A stretch of DNA of 16,927 nucleotides from SKPH01 sp051748565. Lineage in GTDB: Bacteria; Bacillota; Dethiobacteria; DTU022. The notes under the pieces are model-generated. The model did not search any database, was not told the origin of the DNA, and saw only the letters and a program-made list of their open reading frames with translations. The translations under genes and the position numbers were made by a program. The stretch lies in assembly GCA_051748565.1 (NCBI GenBank), contig JBNJHN010000041.1, positions 1 to 16,927 of the forward strand, read 5' to 3'. Shown piece by piece: positions 1-7,494 of this stretch (position 1 is the stretch's first letter; each line of letters starts with the position of its first letter).

Positions 1-13
1 GGTCTTACTTTTT

Positions 14-34
14 AAAGGACCGTTCCTTTTTTTT
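14..34 (+). terminator. Candidate intrinsic terminator at the left edge
   Basis: AAAGGA (14-19) and TCCTTT (24-29) form a 6-bp stem around a 4-base loop, and the T run continues to 34. It would end a plus-strand transcript entering from outside the window. The stem is short and only partly GC, so this is tentative. Confidence 0.45.
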
Positions 35-115
35 AAGGTCATTTTGGGTATTTTAAAAAAGGGTTTTTTGTGGTCTGTGAGAAATATATTTTTTTATTCA
101 TATATTATTTTTTAC

Positions 116-121
116 AGGAGG
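116..121 (+). promoter_or_regulatory. RBS deciding the start of the acyl-AMP ligase gene
   Basis: A perfect AGGAGG lies 6 nt before the ATG at 128 but only 3 nt before the in-frame GTG at 125. The ATG at 128 is therefore the likely start. Confidence 0.75.
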
Positions 122-127
122 TAAGTG

Positions 128-1909
128 ATGACAGATCAAGATCTAACAGAAACAAATCAAAATAAAGCAATGATCATAAATACACCCGATGATCAAATTA
201 AAGTTGAACCACTGCTGACGCGAATCAGGCGAATTGCAGAGAGTTCAAATACTATTACTTTTGTTGGTTCAGCTGCGGGAAATGATGAAAAGCAGGCTGT
301 GACACTCACCTGGGGGCAGCTTCACCAGGATGCCAGTTCGATGGCTGCCATACTGCAGGCAAAAGGTGTTCAGCCTGGAGACCATATTGCGCTTCTGGGT
401 CCGACTACACGTAACCTTGTTACTGCCATTCAGGCTGTATGGTTAGCCGGTGGCAGTGTCAGTATGATTCCAATTCCGATGCGGTTTAGCTCTGTGGAGG
501 AATTTGCCGGCCAAACAAGGGCATTAATGCTGCACGGCGATATCAGGTTGCTTCTGCTTGATCCTGACCTGGCTGCATTCCATGAATCAAAACCCGGTGA
601 TCCACCGGTCATGCTTCTCGATGAGCTCGAGCCGGGACAGGATCGTCCGACTGTCGATGAATATAAAGAAGTACCTTACGATCCCGAGCGTCTGGCTATT
701 TTACAGTTCACATCAGGTTCAACTTCAAACCCGAAAGGGGTAATGCTCCCTCATCGTATCCTGGAAGCCAATATTGCCGGAATGATCGAAGCCGCACAGG
801 TGGTCCCTGAAGACATTTTTGTTTCATGGCTGCCCCTATATCACGATATGGGCCTGGTCGGATTACTTACAGTCCCGATGGTCTCCGGTTGTTCGCTGGT
901 TCTGGCATCGCCACAGGATTTTCTATCCCGGCCGGCTGATTGGATGCAATGGATACATGAATATAAGGGAACAGTTACTTCGGGACCAAATTTTTCATGG
1001 GTTTTAGCTACTCGTGCTTTCCGAAGGATGACAGATAAAGGAGAAATTTTAGATTTGTCACGGGTACGCCTTGCACTTAACGGAGCAGAACCGGTTGATC
1101 CGGATGTTGTGGAAAAATTAATAAAGGCTGCTGAACCGCATGGTTTCAGGGGTGAAGCAGTATTTTGCGCCTTTGGCATGGCCGAGCTTTCCCTCGGCGG
1201 GACTTTTCCTCCCCCTTTGCGCGGTATGGCTGTTGATAGTGTCGATCGAAAAGCACTCGAAGGCGAAAGAATTGCCCGGTCTACTGATCCGGGAGATGAA
1301 GGTTCACGGTCTTTTCCTTTGCTCGGTTTGCCTATACCCGGCCTCGAAATGCGCATCCGGAATCTGGAAACCGGGGAATTAAGAGGGATACGTGAAGTCG
1401 GAGAACTTGAAATAAGGGGCACATCGGTTACTACAGGTTATTATAAGCGGCCGGATCTTAATAAAAGCCTCTTTAATGATGGCTGGCTGAAGACGGGAGA
1501 TCTTGCCTATTTTGTAAATGGGCCGGATGGCGGACCACCGGAACTTATTTTGTGCGGTAGAATAAAAGATGTCATAATCATTGCCGGCCGGAATATCTTC
1601 CCTGAAGATATAGAAAGGGCTGTTGGCGGAGTGGAAGGAGTGCGGGCCGGAAATGTGATTGCTTTTGGGGTAGAGGGCAGCAAGCGGAAGGAAAATATAG
1701 TTGTCGTTGCTGAAGTCCGGGCAGATGATCTTGCAGCTGTGAGGAGAGAAATTCGTGAGCAGGTTATTGCAATAGTCGGCTTCCCGCCCCGTGACATTGT
1801 CCTGGTCCAGCCGGGCACAATGCCGAAAACAAGTTCCGGCAAATTACAGCGCAGCCTGAGCCGCACCCAGTACCTTAAACGGGAGTTAAAAGCAATGGAA
1901 CCGGCATGA
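128..1909 (+). CDS. FAAL-like fatty acyl-AMP ligase / AMP-binding acyl-activating enzyme
   Basis: This is a 593-residue ANL-superfamily enzyme that should adenylate a carboxylic (fatty) acid with ATP. The phosphate-binding loop TSGSTSNPKG is at about residues 195-204. SWLPLYHDMG near 233 and GRNIFPEDIE in the C-terminal part are wordings typical of fatty acyl-AMP ligases rather than ordinary acyl-CoA ligases. TGDLAYF marks the hinge region, and the C-terminal catalytic lysine is in SSGK (about K572). The length matches standalone FAALs. FAALs normally pass the acyl-AMP to an acyl carrier protein, but no carrier, polyketide or NRPS gene is adjacent, so the acceptor is unknown and a CoA-ligase activity cannot be excluded. 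The gene is monocistronic as seen, with a downstream terminator shared with the convergent DUF401 gene. The family is well supported, the FAAL subtype less so. Confidence 0.85.
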   Translation: MTDQDLTETNQNKAMIINTPDDQIKVEPLLTRIRRIAESSNTITFVGSAAGNDEKQAVTLTWGQLHQDASSMAAILQAKGVQPGDHIALLGPTTRNLVTAIQAVWLAGGSVSMIPIPMRFSSVEEFAGQTRALMLHGDIRLLLLDPDLAAFHESKPGDPPVMLLDELEPGQDRPTVDEYKEVPYDPERLAILQFTSGSTSNPKGVMLPHRILEANIAGMIEAAQVVPEDIFVSWLPLYHDMGLVGLLTVPMVSGCSLVLASPQDFLSRPADWMQWIHEYKGTVTSGPNFSWVLATRAFRRMTDKGEILDLSRVRLALNGAEPVDPDVVEKLIKAAEPHGFRGEAVFCAFGMAELSLGGTFPPPLRGMAVDSVDRKALEGERIARSTDPGDEGSRSFPLLGLPIPGLEMRIRNLETGELRGIREVGELEIRGTSVTTGYYKRPDLNKSLFNDGWLKTGDLAYFVNGPDGGPPELILCGRIKDVIIIAGRNIFPEDIERAVGGVEGVRAGNVIAFGVEGSKRKENIVVVAEVRADDLAAVRREIREQVIAIVGFPPRDIVLVQPGTMPKTSSGKLQRSLSRTQYLKRELKAMEPA

Positions 1910-1943
1910 TCTTTATACCTTAATACAAAAAAATAAAGCAATG

Positions 1944-1975
1944 AAAAGGGGAGGGGCCATTTCGGCCTCTCTTTT
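1944..1975. terminator. Bidirectional terminator between the convergent acyl-AMP ligase and DUF401 genes
   Basis: An imperfect 12-bp stem with several G-U pairs has the core GGCC/GGCC. Its A-rich left flank and CTTTT right flank fit termination in either direction. It lies between the stop at 1909 and the minus-strand stop at 1993. Confidence 0.65.
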
Positions 1976-1992
1976 GATCAGAGAGCATGTAA

Positions 1993-3237
1993 TCAGTAAA
2001 ATCCAAAAAGTGCAGTGATCAGAAAGCCGGTTGCCATAACCACTGCCAGCATGGGCAGCGTTAGTAAAATAAATTCTTTAATTTCAATTGAATAATATTC
2101 CTTGGTCAGTGAAAAACAGGGATGAGCGGGCGATATAATATGGCCGGCAGTCGATCCGGCATAAATGTAAGCCAGGTAAGCGGTATAAACTGCACCACCA
2201 ACCGGGATCAGGGGCATAAATAAAGGAAATAGGATGACCACGCTGGCCGAGTTGTCACCGGTAAGCATGCCAACGAGAAAAGAGATTACGGCAATCAGCA
2301 GGATAACCGGCAAACCAAGTTCCAATACCAGGTTGGTCATATCCAGAATAACCCCGGTCTGGGCGAGCATTTCTTTATAAAGCATGATTCCGGCGATGAC
2401 CAGTGCTACCTGGATTTTTAAACCAGGAAGCAGCATCGTGCGCAGGCGTTGAATGAGCTCCGAACTCTTATTGCTGCGTGGCAGGTAATTGAAGATAGCC
2501 AGTGTGATGCCAGCCATAAGGGCAAAAGGAAAATAAAGGTCAAAACCTACTACCAGAATAAGAATGATTATCAATGGAAGGATGCTTTTTATAAGCAACC
2601 CTGTTCTGCGCCAGGAAAATGAAATGCTGTGCTCCTCTTTTAAGCCGCTGTAACCTTTAAAGAGGAAAAAAAAGCCGAAGATAGTACCGATCAACGTCAG
2701 TGGTAAATTATGCAGGAAAAAAAGGCCCAAACTGACTCCGGATAACTCGGAGGCAATAATTAAACTTGGGAATAGGGGGAATATGAAATAAAGGACATGC
2801 CTGAACCAGTTGTTTATAACTGCCTGGCGAACCGGGGAAACTTCCAGCCTGGTTCCCGCTTCGGCACATAGAGGGGCTGAAAGAATTGCGCCGCCCGGTA
2901 CAGTAAGCATGCCGATTAACATGGGCATTGTGGCAGCAATGATACGAATATCGGATACCAGGGCATTCAGGTTCAGGATAATCTCGCCTATGGAACCAGT
3001 TTCTCTGAGGATGTGGCCCAGGACTCCAAGCAGCAGGATGCTGATCATTAACATAATGGTGATATTGTTCCACAGCCCAGCAGTTAGAACATTCAAAAAA
3101 CCGGTAAGAGGCAGGCCTGCCAGTAAACCAAGGGTGGCGGCTCCGGCCAGCATGGTCAGGCCGATATTGAGTTTGGTGTAAATACTAAACAGGATAATTA
3201 TAATTGAACCGGACAAAGCGATATACCAGGGCATCAT
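1993..3237 (-). CDS. DUF401-type integral membrane protein, putative anion/carboxylate transporter
   Basis: This very hydrophobic protein of about 414 residues has roughly ten membrane segments and would sit in the cytoplasmic membrane. The family call rests on overall composition and on the conserved GMLTVPGGAILSAPL segment at about residues 110-125 and the LTGDNSASVV segment in the C-terminal half. DUF401 (TIGR00529-like) proteins resemble the two-repeat ion-transporter superfamily, and the substrate is not established. The GTG at 3243 overlaps the Shine-Dalgarno AAAGG (3243-3247), so the ATG at 3237 or 3234 (5 or 8 nt downstream) is more likely. A good promoter (TTGCAC, 17 nt, TATGAT) lies just upstream. 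Position near lactate genes suggests carboxylate transport, but this is context only. Confidence 0.7.
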   Translation of the reverse strand: MMPWYIALSGSIIIILFSIYTKLNIGLTMLAGAATLGLLAGLPLTGFLNVLTAGLWNNITIMLMISILLLGVLGHILRETGSIGEIILNLNALVSDIRIIAATMPMLIGMLTVPGGAILSAPLCAEAGTRLEVSPVRQAVINNWFRHVLYFIFPLFPSLIIASELSGVSLGLFFLHNLPLTLIGTIFGFFFLFKGYSGLKEEHSISFSWRRTGLLIKSILPLIIILILVVGFDLYFPFALMAGITLAIFNYLPRSNKSSELIQRLRTMLLPGLKIQVALVIAGIMLYKEMLAQTGVILDMTNLVLELGLPVILLIAVISFLVGMLTGDNSASVVILFPLFMPLIPVGGAVYTAYLAYIYAGSTAGHIISPAHPCFSLTKEYYSIEIKEFILLTLPMLAVVMATGFLITALFGFY

Positions 3238-3263
3238 ATTCACCTTTGACTGTTAGTTTTTTA

Positions 3264-3292
3264 ATCATACCGCAGGGAAGCTGCCTGTGCAA
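3264..3292 (-). promoter_or_regulatory. Promoter of the DUF401 gene
   Basis: On the minus strand, -35 TTGCAC (3292-3287) and -10 TATGAT (3269-3264) are separated by exactly 17 nt, about 27 nt upstream of the start. The spacer contains a short inverted repeat, CAGG-N7-CCTG, which could be an operator. Confidence 0.65.
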
Positions 3293-3326
3293 TGAATAGA
3301 TCATTAAGAAAAAATAGTGATAGATC

Positions 3327-3353
3327 AAAAACCAGGCAGGATTAAAAGCCTGG
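3327..3353 (-). terminator. Candidate minus-strand terminator upstream of the QueG-like gene
   Basis: Read on the minus strand, CCAGGC (3353-3348) and GCCTGG (3337-3332) make a 6-bp GC-rich stem with a 10-base loop, followed by five T (3331-3327). It is oriented to stop transcription arriving from larA antisense to the QueG-like gene. On the plus strand the same hairpin would lie in that gene's leader, without a T run directly after it. Confidence 0.45.
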
Positions 3354-3371
3354 CTGTCAAATACAATTTTT

Positions 3372-3376
3372 GGAGG
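3372..3376 (+). promoter_or_regulatory. RBS deciding a TTG start for the QueG-like gene
   Basis: GGAGG at 3372-3376 lies 8 nt before the TTG at 3385. The earlier in-frame TTG at 3370 overlaps this motif and so cannot use it. Confidence 0.7.
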
Positions 3377-3384
3377 AAAATATT

Positions 3385-4188
3385 TTGGGCAAGAACAAAT
3401 ATCTACATCAATCGATGGCCAAATTTCTTAAAACCGATCCGGGAAACAGACTCCCGGGAGGAGAAATGATTTATGACCATTTTCTGATTGGTTTTGCCGC
3501 TGCAGATGATTCCATTTTCAAGGACTTCAGCAAAGAACCCGTAATCGGCTCTTTGTTTCGCTCCCCGCGGGCATGGCTTGCCAGTGCTACTACGATTATT
3601 TCCTATTTCTTACGCTTTAGTAAACTGGTCCGCAGTTCTAATTACAGAGGCGCAGGGCCTTCTGCCGATTGGCTGCATGGGCGATTTATAGGTGAAGAAT
3701 TCAATAATAAAGTGCGTCTCCACCTGGTGGATGAACTTGAGAAAATGGGTGGTGCAACGGCAGTCCCTGCCCTGCATGAAGAATACACGGCAGACTATCA
3801 AAGTTTTAAGAGTAACTGGTCGGAGAGACATATTGCTTATGCAGCAGGGCTGGGTTCATTCGGCCTGAGCAGGGGGTTGATAACGGAAATAGGCATTGCC
3901 GGGCGCTTCGGCAGTGTAATTACCGATTTGCATTTCCCGGTAACACTTCGCTCTGCCGGAGGCCCTTTTAAAAATTGCCCCTTCTTTGCCGACCGCAGCT
4001 GCGGTGTCTGCATCAAACGCTGTCCCGCAGGTGCGATTTCGGCAGAGGGCAAGGATAAGTCTGCCTGTTTCCGTTATACGCGTATTGAAGACCGTGCCAG
4101 AGATATGCGTATGGAATTTGGTTACGATCACAGTATTTGCGGAAAATGCCAGGTCAATGTCCCCTGTGAAGACTGTATCCCCTGTTAA
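3385..4188 (+). CDS. QueG-like iron-sulfur protein (epoxyqueuosine reductase-related), function unknown
   Basis: This 267-residue protein starts at TTG. The middle part, SERHIAYAAGLGSFGLS, resembles the (E/R)-H-x-AY-x-(A/C)GLG core of epoxyqueuosine reductase and related cobalamin-fold reductases. The C-terminus is cysteine-rich: C198, C206, C209 and C213 followed by P, then C228, and finally C252, C255, C261, C264 and C267. That is enough for two [4Fe-4S] clusters of the double-ferredoxin type. The final residue is itself a cysteine, ending a C-x2-C-x2-C run. True QueG is longer and has a different cluster spacing and a HEAT-like tail, so I do not call it queG. A cobalamin- and Fe-S-dependent reductase role is inference. 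It is transcribed against the larA operon, with only 22 nt between the two stops. Confidence 0.65.
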   Translation: MGKNKYLHQSMAKFLKTDPGNRLPGGEMIYDHFLIGFAAADDSIFKDFSKEPVIGSLFRSPRAWLASATTIISYFLRFSKLVRSSNYRGAGPSADWLHGRFIGEEFNNKVRLHLVDELEKMGGATAVPALHEEYTADYQSFKSNWSERHIAYAAGLGSFGLSRGLITEIGIAGRFGSVITDLHFPVTLRSAGGPFKNCPFFADRSCGVCIKRCPAGAISAEGKDKSACFRYTRIEDRARDMRMEFGYDHSICGKCQVNVPCEDCIPC

Positions 4189-4210
4189 AGCATAAAACAT
4201 TTTGACACTG

Positions 4211-5500
4211 TTAGGCGGTTACAAACGGTAGAGTACTGCCGCCGAAGGGCATAATATATGCCGGCGGAATATCTCCATGCTTACCCTTGATTAATCTTAT
4301 TCCTTCATCAAGAGAGTCAACAGCGGTAATGCCGATCTGCCTGACCTCTTCTGCCGGAAGATCGGTTAAAATTATAATGTTATTTTCCTCTGCTAATAAT
4401 GAAGTGTGGTAGCCCATGTGACCGCCGATTGTATATTTTTGACGCAGGGAGTTTTCACGGGCCCGGTTGTCGCAGTAGTCCTTCAATATCGACTCAAAAT
4501 CGTCATTACCAAATCCTTCACGGCTTTCACTCAACAGAAGTAGAGTCCCACCCTTTTTAAGAGCAAAATGGGCATTGTAAATTGTTTTATAGGTTTGATA
4601 AAAGTTTATATCTTTGGGGTACCCTCCGCAGGAGGCAATTACAAGTTCAGCTTTGCCAGCAATGGAAATGCCGTAGTGGTCATTAACCAACCTGCAGCCT
4701 TTTTCATGAGCGGTAATATAGTTGCCGGCTAAGACATAGGCAATTTTATGTGTGACATCATTGATAATAGTATTCACTAAAAAGTCAGGCTTGACAAATT
4801 CAGCACCCTGAAGCATATCTTCACTGCAGGGGTTGCCGCTTGTTCTGGCGGCGCAGACGGCAGGATTCAATCCTTTTCCCTGTTCCGGGTGGAAGGCAAG
4901 GGAATGGTTTTTCGTTATTGTCTCATAGCCGGCAACGCCGGGAAGAACAGCTTTTTTGCCTCCACCCCAGCCGGCCAGGAAGTGATAAACGATAGAGCCG
5001 GTTAAAATGATCCGATTTGCTTCCAGAACTTTTTTATTGATTCTAACCGGAGTTCCATAAGCGGTAGTACCCAGGAAAGTCATGTTTTTATGATCACGGG
5101 CCCGGTGGTCGATGACCTGAACCCGGTTGAAGGCTTCATTTCCTACAAGGCGGCAGTGTTCTTCAGCAGTTTGTATCCGGTGATCGCCTGCAGCTGACAC
5201 GATAAGAATATTAGCATCTGGGATGCCGCCGCGGTTCAATTCATTAAGTATAGGAGGGACAATAATTTCATGACGGGCAAACAGCCTGGTCGTATCGCCT
5301 ACGATAATACAGGCGCTCTCTCCACTCCGGACAATATCGCCTAAAGGTGCCGAATCAATCGGGTTTGCCAGTGCTTCCTGCACCAGGGCTGCTTCTGGCA
5401 GAAGTTCAGGCAGTGGTTTAGCAAGAAGAACTTTTATAACCTTATTATCGGGAATTTGGAAGTCTAAATCCTGCCCACCATAAGGCAGCTTTGTTACCAC
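4211..5500 (-). CDS. larA: LarA-family nickel-dependent lactate racemase
   Basis: This 429-residue LarA/DUF2088 protein is expected to racemise L- and D-lactate, or another 2-hydroxyacid, in the cytoplasm using the nickel-pincer nucleotide cofactor. Numbered from the GTG at 5500, catalytic histidines H107 and H173, the cofactor-attached lysine K183 (GGGKK) and the nickel ligand H199 lie one position from H108, H174, K184 and H200 of Lactobacillus plantarum LarA. Q302 and K305 in FYQTYK match its Q295 and K298. An ATG at 5524 is in frame but has no ribosome site. AGAGGTG at 5513-5507 fits the GTG at 5500 (8 nt from its last GG) better. It is the second gene of an operon, close behind the glcD-like gene. 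The cofactor genes larB, larC and larE are not in the window. Some LarA homologues act on other hydroxyacids, so the substrate is inferred. Confidence 0.85.
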   Translation of the reverse strand: MVTKLPYGGQDLDFQIPDNKVIKVLLAKPLPELLPEAALVQEALANPIDSAPLGDIVRSGESACIIVGDTTRLFARHEIIVPPILNELNRGGIPDANILIVSAAGDHRIQTAEEHCRLVGNEAFNRVQVIDHRARDHKNMTFLGTTAYGTPVRINKKVLEANRIILTGSIVYHFLAGWGGGKKAVLPGVAGYETITKNHSLAFHPEQGKGLNPAVCAARTSGNPCSEDMLQGAEFVKPDFLVNTIINDVTHKIAYVLAGNYITAHEKGCRLVNDHYGISIAGKAELVIASCGGYPKDINFYQTYKTIYNAHFALKKGGTLLLLSESREGFGNDDFESILKDYCDNRARENSLRQKYTIGGHMGYHTSLLAEENNIIILTDLPAEEVRQIGITAVDSLDEGIRLIKGKHGDIPPAYIMPFGGSTLPFVTA

Positions 5501-5506
5501 CAAGCT

Positions 5507-5513
5507 CACCTCT
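5507..5513 (-). promoter_or_regulatory. RBS supporting the internal GTG start of larA
   Basis: AGAGGTG on the minus strand lies inside the ATG-5524 reading and upstream of the GTG at 5500. The sequence before the ATG at 5524 has no purine-rich match. Confidence 0.55.
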
Positions 5514-5538
5514 GCTGCCGTCATCGCGGCAATGCTTA

Positions 5539-6960
5539 TTAAATATCAAATATTTTTCCCGGATTTAAAATTAAGTTCGGGTCAAAGGCTTTTTTAATTT
5601 TTTTCATCATCGCAATTTCTGTTTCACCCATCACCAGGTGCAAATATTCTTTTCGTTTATGCCCAATACCGTGTTCTCCGCTGATAGTACCTCCAAGTTC
5701 TTTTGTAATCTCGTAGAGGTCTTTGAGAACAAGAGGTAAAACTGTGTGCCAATACTCCATGCTGTCCTCAGGGCGCTTTAAAATTGTTGCGTGCAGGTTT
5801 CCGTCTCCGGCATGGCCGAAACAGGGGATCAAAACCCTGTATGCTTCAGATAACTCTTCTAAACGGGGTATTAATTTCGGGATATTGCTAACAGGGATTA
5901 CAATATCCTCGCTGCTTTGAACGGGGCTGATTGCATTAAACGCTTCGCCGGCATGTCGCCGCACTTTCCAGATTTTCTCCTGGTCGGAAGGCCCTTCGGC
6001 GATAAAGGCATCGAGGGCACCCCGGTCAAGGCATAATTCGCCAATTTCCAGGCAATCCTCCCGGATTTGATCGGCCTCTTGTCCGTCAATCTCAATTATC
6101 AATACCGCTCCGCAATCCGGAAATTTTTTCTTCTCTCCCAAAAATTCATGTGTCGTGTCGATGGTTTGCTTATCCATTATTTCAATACCGGTCGGGATGA
6201 TGCGGGTAGTGGTCATTATGACAGGTACGACATCGATTGCCGATTGAATATTTTCAAATAACACCATCATGTCTACTTTTGCCCTGGGCAGGGGCAGCAG
6301 TTTTACGAAAATTTTTGTAAAAATACCGAGAGTTCCTTCAGAGCCGACCAGAAGCTGGATCATATTATAGCCGGTTACGTCTTTAACCCTCTTACCGCCG
6401 AAATTACAGATTTCACCTGTAGGAATGACAACTTCCATGCCGATTATATACCTGCCGGTTACACCGTATTTAATGGCCCTTCCACCGCCTGCATTTTCAG
6501 CAACATTACCACCGATATAACACATCTCAAGGCTCATCGGGTATCCGGCAAAGAAAAGGCCTTCTTTTTCAACCTCCTTATTCAGTTCATTAGTAACCAC
6601 CCCGGGTTCGACAACTGCAACCAGGTTTTGCTTATCCACTTCGAGAATGCTGTTCATCCGCTCAACAGAGAGAAGGATGCCGCCAAAAAGGGGTACTGCT
6701 CCACCTGAAAGGCCGCTTCCGGCGCCGCGGGGTGTAACAGGAATCGTTTCCCTGTTAGCCAGCCTGAGAATAGCAGATATCTCTTCAGCGCTGCCGGGTT
6801 TTACAACAATCTCGGGTTTGTGGGCATAGACGGGATCAGCTACTTCGTCATGTGAATAAGGCTCCAGCCTTTCATCATTATTAAATATAATATTTTCGGA
6901 ACCGACGATCCCAGCCAATTCATCGGCAATAGCCTGGGTAACAGCATTGTACTTTTCCAT
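5539..6960 (-). CDS. glcD: FAD-linked 2-hydroxyacid dehydrogenase (D-lactate/glycolate oxidase GlcD family)
   Basis: This 473-residue flavoprotein oxidises a 2-hydroxyacid to the 2-oxoacid. The N-terminal FAD_binding_4 (PCMH) domain covers about residues 45-225, with PVTPRGAGSGLSGGAVP (75-91) and YIGGNVAENAGG. The FAD-oxidase C-terminal domain covers about 230-470, with GHAGDGNLH (about 382-390), GEHGIG (about 428-433) and NPGKIF near the end. The ATG at 6960 is preferred over the GTG at 6963 because AAGGAG (6972-6967) is 6 nt from it. It is the first gene of an operon with larA (39 nt from stop to the GTG start), which points to lactate. Related enzymes in Acetobacterium (LctD) work with EtfAB, but no etf genes are here, so the electron acceptor is unknown. 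Specificity for lactate versus glycolate is not settled by sequence. Confidence 0.88.
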   Translation of the reverse strand: MEKYNAVTQAIADELAGIVGSENIIFNNDERLEPYSHDEVADPVYAHKPEIVVKPGSAEEISAILRLANRETIPVTPRGAGSGLSGGAVPLFGGILLSVERMNSILEVDKQNLVAVVEPGVVTNELNKEVEKEGLFFAGYPMSLEMCYIGGNVAENAGGGRAIKYGVTGRYIIGMEVVIPTGEICNFGGKRVKDVTGYNMIQLLVGSEGTLGIFTKIFVKLLPLPRAKVDMMVLFENIQSAIDVVPVIMTTTRIIPTGIEIMDKQTIDTTHEFLGEKKKFPDCGAVLIIEIDGQEADQIREDCLEIGELCLDRGALDAFIAEGPSDQEKIWKVRRHAGEAFNAISPVQSSEDIVIPVSNIPKLIPRLEELSEAYRVLIPCFGHAGDGNLHATILKRPEDSMEYWHTVLPLVLKDLYEITKELGGTISGEHGIGHKRKEYLHLVMGETEIAMMKKIKKAFDPNLILNPGKIFDI

Positions 6961-7060
6961 CACAGGCTCCTTGTTTCAGTTTTGCTTCATTCTGACAGGG
7001 CTATATTCTTCAGATCCGCTTACAAATCCTTTATGGTAAAATCTTGCGGGTCAACTCTAA

Positions 7061-7106
7061 AATATTGAATATTATAAATCATATCGGGCAGCTGATTAAA
7101 TTAATC
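7061..7106 (-). promoter_or_regulatory. Candidate glcD-larA promoter overlapped by two palindromes
   Basis: On the minus strand a perfect -10 TATAAT (7076-7071) lies 17 nt after a weak -35 TTAATC (7099-7094). A perfect 13-bp palindrome GATTAAATTAATC (7094-7106) covers the -35. A second one, AATATTGAATATT (7061-7073), covers the -10 edge and the start site. Their centres are 33 bp apart, close to three helical turns. This would give a leader of about 100 nt. The regulator is unknown. Confidence 0.45.
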
Positions 7107-7159
7107 GGAGAAAGATTAAAAAGAAGGCATCTAGTTTACTTTGCACTATCGGGTTATTA

Positions 7160-7188
7160 AAAAGCACAGTAGAAGTAACTGTGCTTTT
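7160..7188 (-). terminator. Terminator of tRNA-Leu
   Basis: A perfect 11-bp inverted repeat AAAAGCACAGT / ACTGTGCTTTT with a 7-base loop begins 5 nt after the encoded CCA end. On the minus strand it runs into TTTTTAATAA. Confidence 0.9.
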
Positions 7189-7193
7189 CCCCA

Positions 7194-7278
7194 TGGTGCC
7201 GAAGGTGGGAGTCGAACCCACATGCCCGGAGGCGCACGATTTTGAGTCGTGTGCGTCTGCCAATTCCGCCACTTCGGC
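7194..7278 (-). tRNA. tRNA-Leu (anticodon CAA)
   Basis: The 85-nt gene has acceptor arms GCCGAAG and CTTCGGC, discriminator A and an encoded CCA. The anticodon stem CACGA/TCGTG encloses loop CTCAAAA, which gives anticodon CAA reading UUG. The T arm is GTGGG-TTCGACT-CCCAC. The long variable arm is typical of class II leucine tRNAs. It is a single gene with its own promoter and terminator. Confidence 0.96.
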
Positions 7279-7290
7279 AGGATGTACCTA

Positions 7291-7319
7291 ATGTTAGCAC
7301 AAACGAGTATTGGAAACAA
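7291..7319 (-). promoter_or_regulatory. Promoter of tRNA-Leu
   Basis: -35 TTGTTT (7319-7314), a 17-nt spacer ending in TGTGC, and -10 TAACAT (7296-7291). The mature tRNA 5' end is 12 nt further on. The TGTGn preceding the -10 matches the Gram-positive -16 element. Confidence 0.8.
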
Positions 7320-7479
7320 GCAGCTGATTTTGTTATATATTTAAATTTTTTGAATTTAGCTCTTAAAATGACCACTTACAATTAACATAACAAGTTATTA
7401 AATTCACAAAGCAGGGAAAAAAACTTTACTATCGAAAATATTAAACGGTAAAAGTATATTTTGCGTGACAATTTAAATT

Positions 7480-7488
7480 AGGGGTGAT
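7480..7488 (+). promoter_or_regulatory. RBS of the acyl-CoA dehydrogenase gene
   Basis: AGGGGTGAT closely matches the anti-Shine-Dalgarno complement. Its last G of GGGG is 4 nt from the ATG at 7489 and 10 nt from the ATG at 7495, so the second start is somewhat favoured. Confidence 0.55.
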
Positions 7489-7494
7489 ATGTTT

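Noticed and set aside
55..69. AAAAAAGGGTTTTTT upstream of the acyl-AMP ligase gene as a second terminator
   Set aside because: The stem has only A-T pairs and a 3-base loop, so it would be too weak. It is better seen as AT-rich promoter DNA.
841..1422. 193-codon open frame antisense to the acyl-AMP ligase gene
   Set aside because: Low-complexity, serine/arginine/proline-rich translation with no motif or ribosome site. It is a shadow of the real gene on the other strand.
2708..3181. Open frames of about 120 codons on both strands inside the DUF401 gene
   Set aside because: They lie in alternative frames of a continuous membrane-protein gene and lack ribosome sites.
7157..7375. 72-codon open frame on the minus strand
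   Set aside because: It runs across tRNA-Leu, its promoter and its terminator.
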